Position numbers and translations under genes: made by a program
In this document: positions 5,074 through 6,497 of the stretch, in pieces
Layout: every line of letters begins with the position of its first letter
How positions within the stretch are numbered: the stretch's first letter is position 1
Origin: Eubacterium sp.
GTDB taxonomy: Bacteria > Bacillota > Clostridia > Oscillospirales > Acutalibacteraceae
Length of the DNA: 6,497 nt
Reading direction: 5' to 3'
Assembly: GCA_017543725.1 (NCBI GenBank)
Contig: JAFYFO010000108.1
Span: 1 to 6,497 of the forward strand
The notes under the pieces: generated by a model
What the model was told of the DNA's origin: nothing
Seen by the model: the letters and a program-made list of their open reading frames with translations, nothing else
Databases searched by the model: none

Positions 5074-6052
5074 TTTCTTTCTCCTCACTTATATCGGAAT
5101 TTGCGCTCTCAACAACTATTGATGAGAGTTCGTCATCTTCTTTTTTATCGGCGCTATCATCAATTATCGGAAGCATTTTTTCGGGAAGAGTTCCCTTTTT
5201 CGCTTTAACGATAAAAAAGATGAAAAACGCAAGAGCAACAACAACTATAATCATTGAAAGAAGTTGAGAAACCCTGAGAGTTGTGTTTCCTATATAAAGG
5301 GAATCGGTTCTCATTCCCTCAACAATCATTCTTTCAGCGCCGTATAAAACTCCGTAGAGCATAAAGATTTCGCCTTTGAATTCTCTTTTCTTATTAACGA
5401 TAATATGAAGGATGAGAAAACTCAGAAGGCACCAGACGCTTTCATAAAGAAAAGTCGGATGAACGGGCATTGCCGGGTCAACATCAATGCCTTTCGCGGA
5501 AAGAGCCTCAGCCGAAGCGGCAAGGGTTTCCTTGATTTTCGGCGACCACATTCTGAAAAGCGCAGTTTCCGTGTTTGTTCCAAAGGCTTCCTGATTGAAG
5601 AAATTGCCCCATCTTCCTATGCCTTGTCCGATAAGAAGTCCGAGAGCGCCCAAATCAAGAAGATTGAGATAGTTTATTTTTCCTATTTTGCATCCGATTG
5701 CTGCGCCGATGAGCGCGCCGATTATTCCGCCGTAAATGGCAATTCCGCCATTCCATATGGCAGGTATTTCATTCAGATGCTGAGAATAATATTCCCATTC
5801 AAAAGCAACATAATAAGCCCTTGCGCCGACAATTCCGAAAATCGTTCCCCAAAGAAGAACATCGGTCATACCGTCGAGGCTCATTTTCCACTTATACGCT
5901 CCCCTGCCGCCGTATAAAACGGCAAGAGCAAATCCAAATGCGATAATCAGACCGTAGAAATGAATATCGTGCCCGAAAACGCTGAAAGCAACGGAGGGCA
6001 GATTGAAATCAATCCCCAGCCCGTCGAAATATACATGGGTAAAATCACTCAT
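5060..6052 (-). CDS. lgt: Prolipoprotein diacylglyceryl transferase Lgt
   Basis: Lgt transfers diacylglycerol from phosphatidylglycerol to the lipobox Cys of prolipoproteins, the first step of lipoprotein maturation, in the cytoplasmic membrane. The 330-residue protein has about seven hydrophobic segments and the family signature [13 protein letters not shown] (146-158). It also has HPTFLYES (198-205) and [11 protein letters not shown] (240-250), which hold the conserved Arg and Glu residues. The start at 6052 is supported by GGGAGG about 6 bases upstream. Two variations stand out. The position usually aligned with the essential His of E. coli HGG (His103) is Tyr here (IYGG, 106-109). A roughly 30-residue polar insert lies between the signature and HPTF (about 166-196). 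The C terminus after residue 290 is a charged, acidic cytoplasmic tail. The gene overlaps folD by 14 bp. A candidate promoter lies just upstream, inside the end of the preceding gene. Confidence 0.95.
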   Translation of the reverse strand: MSDFTHVYFDGLGIDFNLPSVAFSVFGHDIHFYGLIIAFGFALAVLYGGRGAYKWKMSLDGMTDVLLWGTIFGIVGARAYYVAFEWEYYSQHLNEIPAIWNGGIAIYGGIIGALIGAAIGCKIGKINYLNLLDLGALGLLIGQGIGRWGNFFNQEAFGTNTETALFRMWSPKIKETLAASAEALSAKGIDVDPAMPVHPTFLYESVWCLLSFLILHIIVNKKREFKGEIFMLYGVLYGAERMIVEGMRTDSLYIGNTTLRVSQLLSMIIVVVALAFFIFFIVKAKKGTLPEKMLPIIDDSADKKEDDELSSIVVESANSDISEEKENADN

Positions 6053-6081
6053 TTTTATCCTCCCAAAAAAATTGAAATTTT

Positions 6082-6102
6082 AAAATGTAAAATGGAAAAT
6101 TC
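6082..6102. repeat. Heptad repeat AAAATGG-type upstream of lgt
   Basis: Three 7-bp units occur: AAAATGT (6082-6088), AAAATGG (6089-6095) and AAAATTC (6096-6102). They directly precede the second hairpin module, as the GAGTTAA heptads precede the first, although the unit sequence is different. Confidence 0.6.
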
Positions 6103-6103
6103 A

Positions 6104-6129
6104 GGGTGGGACACCCACACCCGATTATA
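6104..6129 (-). repeat. Hairpin module with TATAAT box, copy B (upstream of lgt)
   Basis: A GTGGG/CCCAC stem (6106-6110, 6114-6118) with a three-base loop is followed by ACCCGATTATA (6119-6129). Apart from the loop and one base pair it is the same as 3979-4005. The second pair of the stem is C-G there and T-A here, so pairing is kept. It includes the end of the upstream gene, whose TAA stop is 6125-6127. Confidence 0.6.
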
Positions 6130-6152
6130 ATTGTTCCAATTCCGTTTTTGAA
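6124..6152 (-). promoter_or_regulatory. Candidate sigma-A promoter for lgt-folD
   Basis: On the minus strand TTCAAA (6147-6152; 4 of 6 matches to TTGACA) is separated by exactly 17 bp from a perfect TATAAT (6124-6129). A start near 6117 would give a leader of about 65 bases that includes the hairpin module, the heptads and the GGGAGG site of lgt. The -10 box is the conserved end of the hairpin module. Confidence 0.5.
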
Positions 6153-6484
6153 GTTTTAATAATAGTTACCAGTATTTTTTCAATTTCAACAGCATCACTG
6201 TATATTGAATCAAACTCCGAATCACTTAGAAATCCTGTATCATGCAGCAAGTTGAGCCAATACTTTGTTTCGGCTGCCTCTTTTAAAGCAATGCTGATTT
6301 TTGAAACAAAATCCTTTTTGCTTTGTGCCTGCTGTGCTTCTGATACATTTGCTCCAATACTGGTTCCTGATTTCAATAGTTGCGTTGATAAAACAAATTG
6401 CTTTTTCCCCGCTTCTAAGATTCCGCAAAGTTTAACAATTCTGACTGCAAACTTATAACTTTTCTCTGCGATAATATTACCCAT
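6125..6484 (-). CDS. Four-helix-bundle protein (S23/IVP family)
   Basis: The 119-residue protein is all-helical and matches the four-helix-bundle family first seen as ORFs in 23S rRNA intervening sequences (TIGR02436-type). Characteristic residues are the central SGTSIGANVSEAQ (39-51), followed by SKKDFVSKISIALKEAAETKYWL (55-77), with a last amphipathic helix from about 88 to 112. Typical length is 115-125, so it is complete. GAGGA lies 6 bases before the ATG at 6484, close to the right edge of the window. Relatives form pentameric basic barrels and include Avd, the accessory protein of diversity-generating retroelements. No reverse transcriptase or variable repeat is visible here, and the function of solitary members is unknown. 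It is 72 bp upstream of lgt, and its stop codon lies inside the hairpin module repeated at 3979. Confidence 0.9.
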   Translation of the reverse strand: MGNIIAEKSYKFAVRIVKLCGILEAGKKQFVLSTQLLKSGTSIGANVSEAQQAQSKKDFVSKISIALKEAAETKYWLNLLHDTGFLSDSEFDSIYSDAVEIEKILVTIIKTSKTELEQL

Positions 6485-6497
6485 ATTTTTCCTCTTA

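Noticed and set aside
5074..5088. GTG start for folD 15 bases upstream of the chosen ATG
   Set aside because: It would place the start over the GAGGAG site and add MRRKK, which the family does not have.

Overview
The window looks like low-G+C chromosomal DNA from an anaerobic Firmicute, most likely an uncultured gut-type member of Clostridia (Oscillospirales/Ruminococcaceae-like). This is inferred from the protein style, the strong AGGAGG-type ribosome binding sites, the mostly TAA stops, and intergenic spacers packed with short repeats. Nothing in the window fixes the species.

Left part (1-1055, plus strand): a membrane acyltransferase-3 gene whose first codons lie off the left edge. It is split into two reading frames by an apparent one-base loss in a T tract at 521-526. 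This stretch is visibly more AT-rich than the rest and looks like an accessory surface-polysaccharide gene. It is followed by about 640 bp without protein genes (1056-1698). That spacer holds several hairpins and at least three sequences resembling the 3' end or T-arm of a tRNA, two of them joined to an extended inverted repeat. It ends at a perfect tRNA-Thr(CGT) gene on the minus strand with its own strong terminator. The arrangement suggests an integration hot spot at the tRNA 3' end, or a decayed tRNA cluster.

Right part (1699-6497): everything reads leftwards on the minus strand. In transcription order: a four-helix-bundle (S23/IVP-type) protein; lgt, prolipoprotein diacylglyceryl transferase; folD, methylene-THF dehydrogenase/cyclohydrolase, overlapping lgt by 14 bp; a repeat-rich 318-bp spacer; a DUF21/CBS/CorC-type membrane protein; a stand-alone pncC (CinA C-terminal amidase), 3 bp after it; a 92-residue conserved small protein with its own candidate promoter; and tRNA-Thr, 12 bp further on. 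These are housekeeping functions (lipoprotein maturation, one-carbon metabolism, ion transport, NAD salvage) in one direction, probably as two or three overlapping transcription units.

The least ordinary material is in the spacers. A 26-27-bp hairpin module ending in a perfect TATAAT box occurs twice, upstream of lgt and upstream of the CBS-protein gene, with a compensatory base-pair change between copies. Both copies sit beside short tandem repeats with a strict 7-bp period but different units. Around the second copy the heptads form inverted arms of a roughly 250-bp MITE-like element. A further heptad tract (TTTTAGG) abuts the CBS-protein start codon, which has no visible Shine-Dalgarno sequence.
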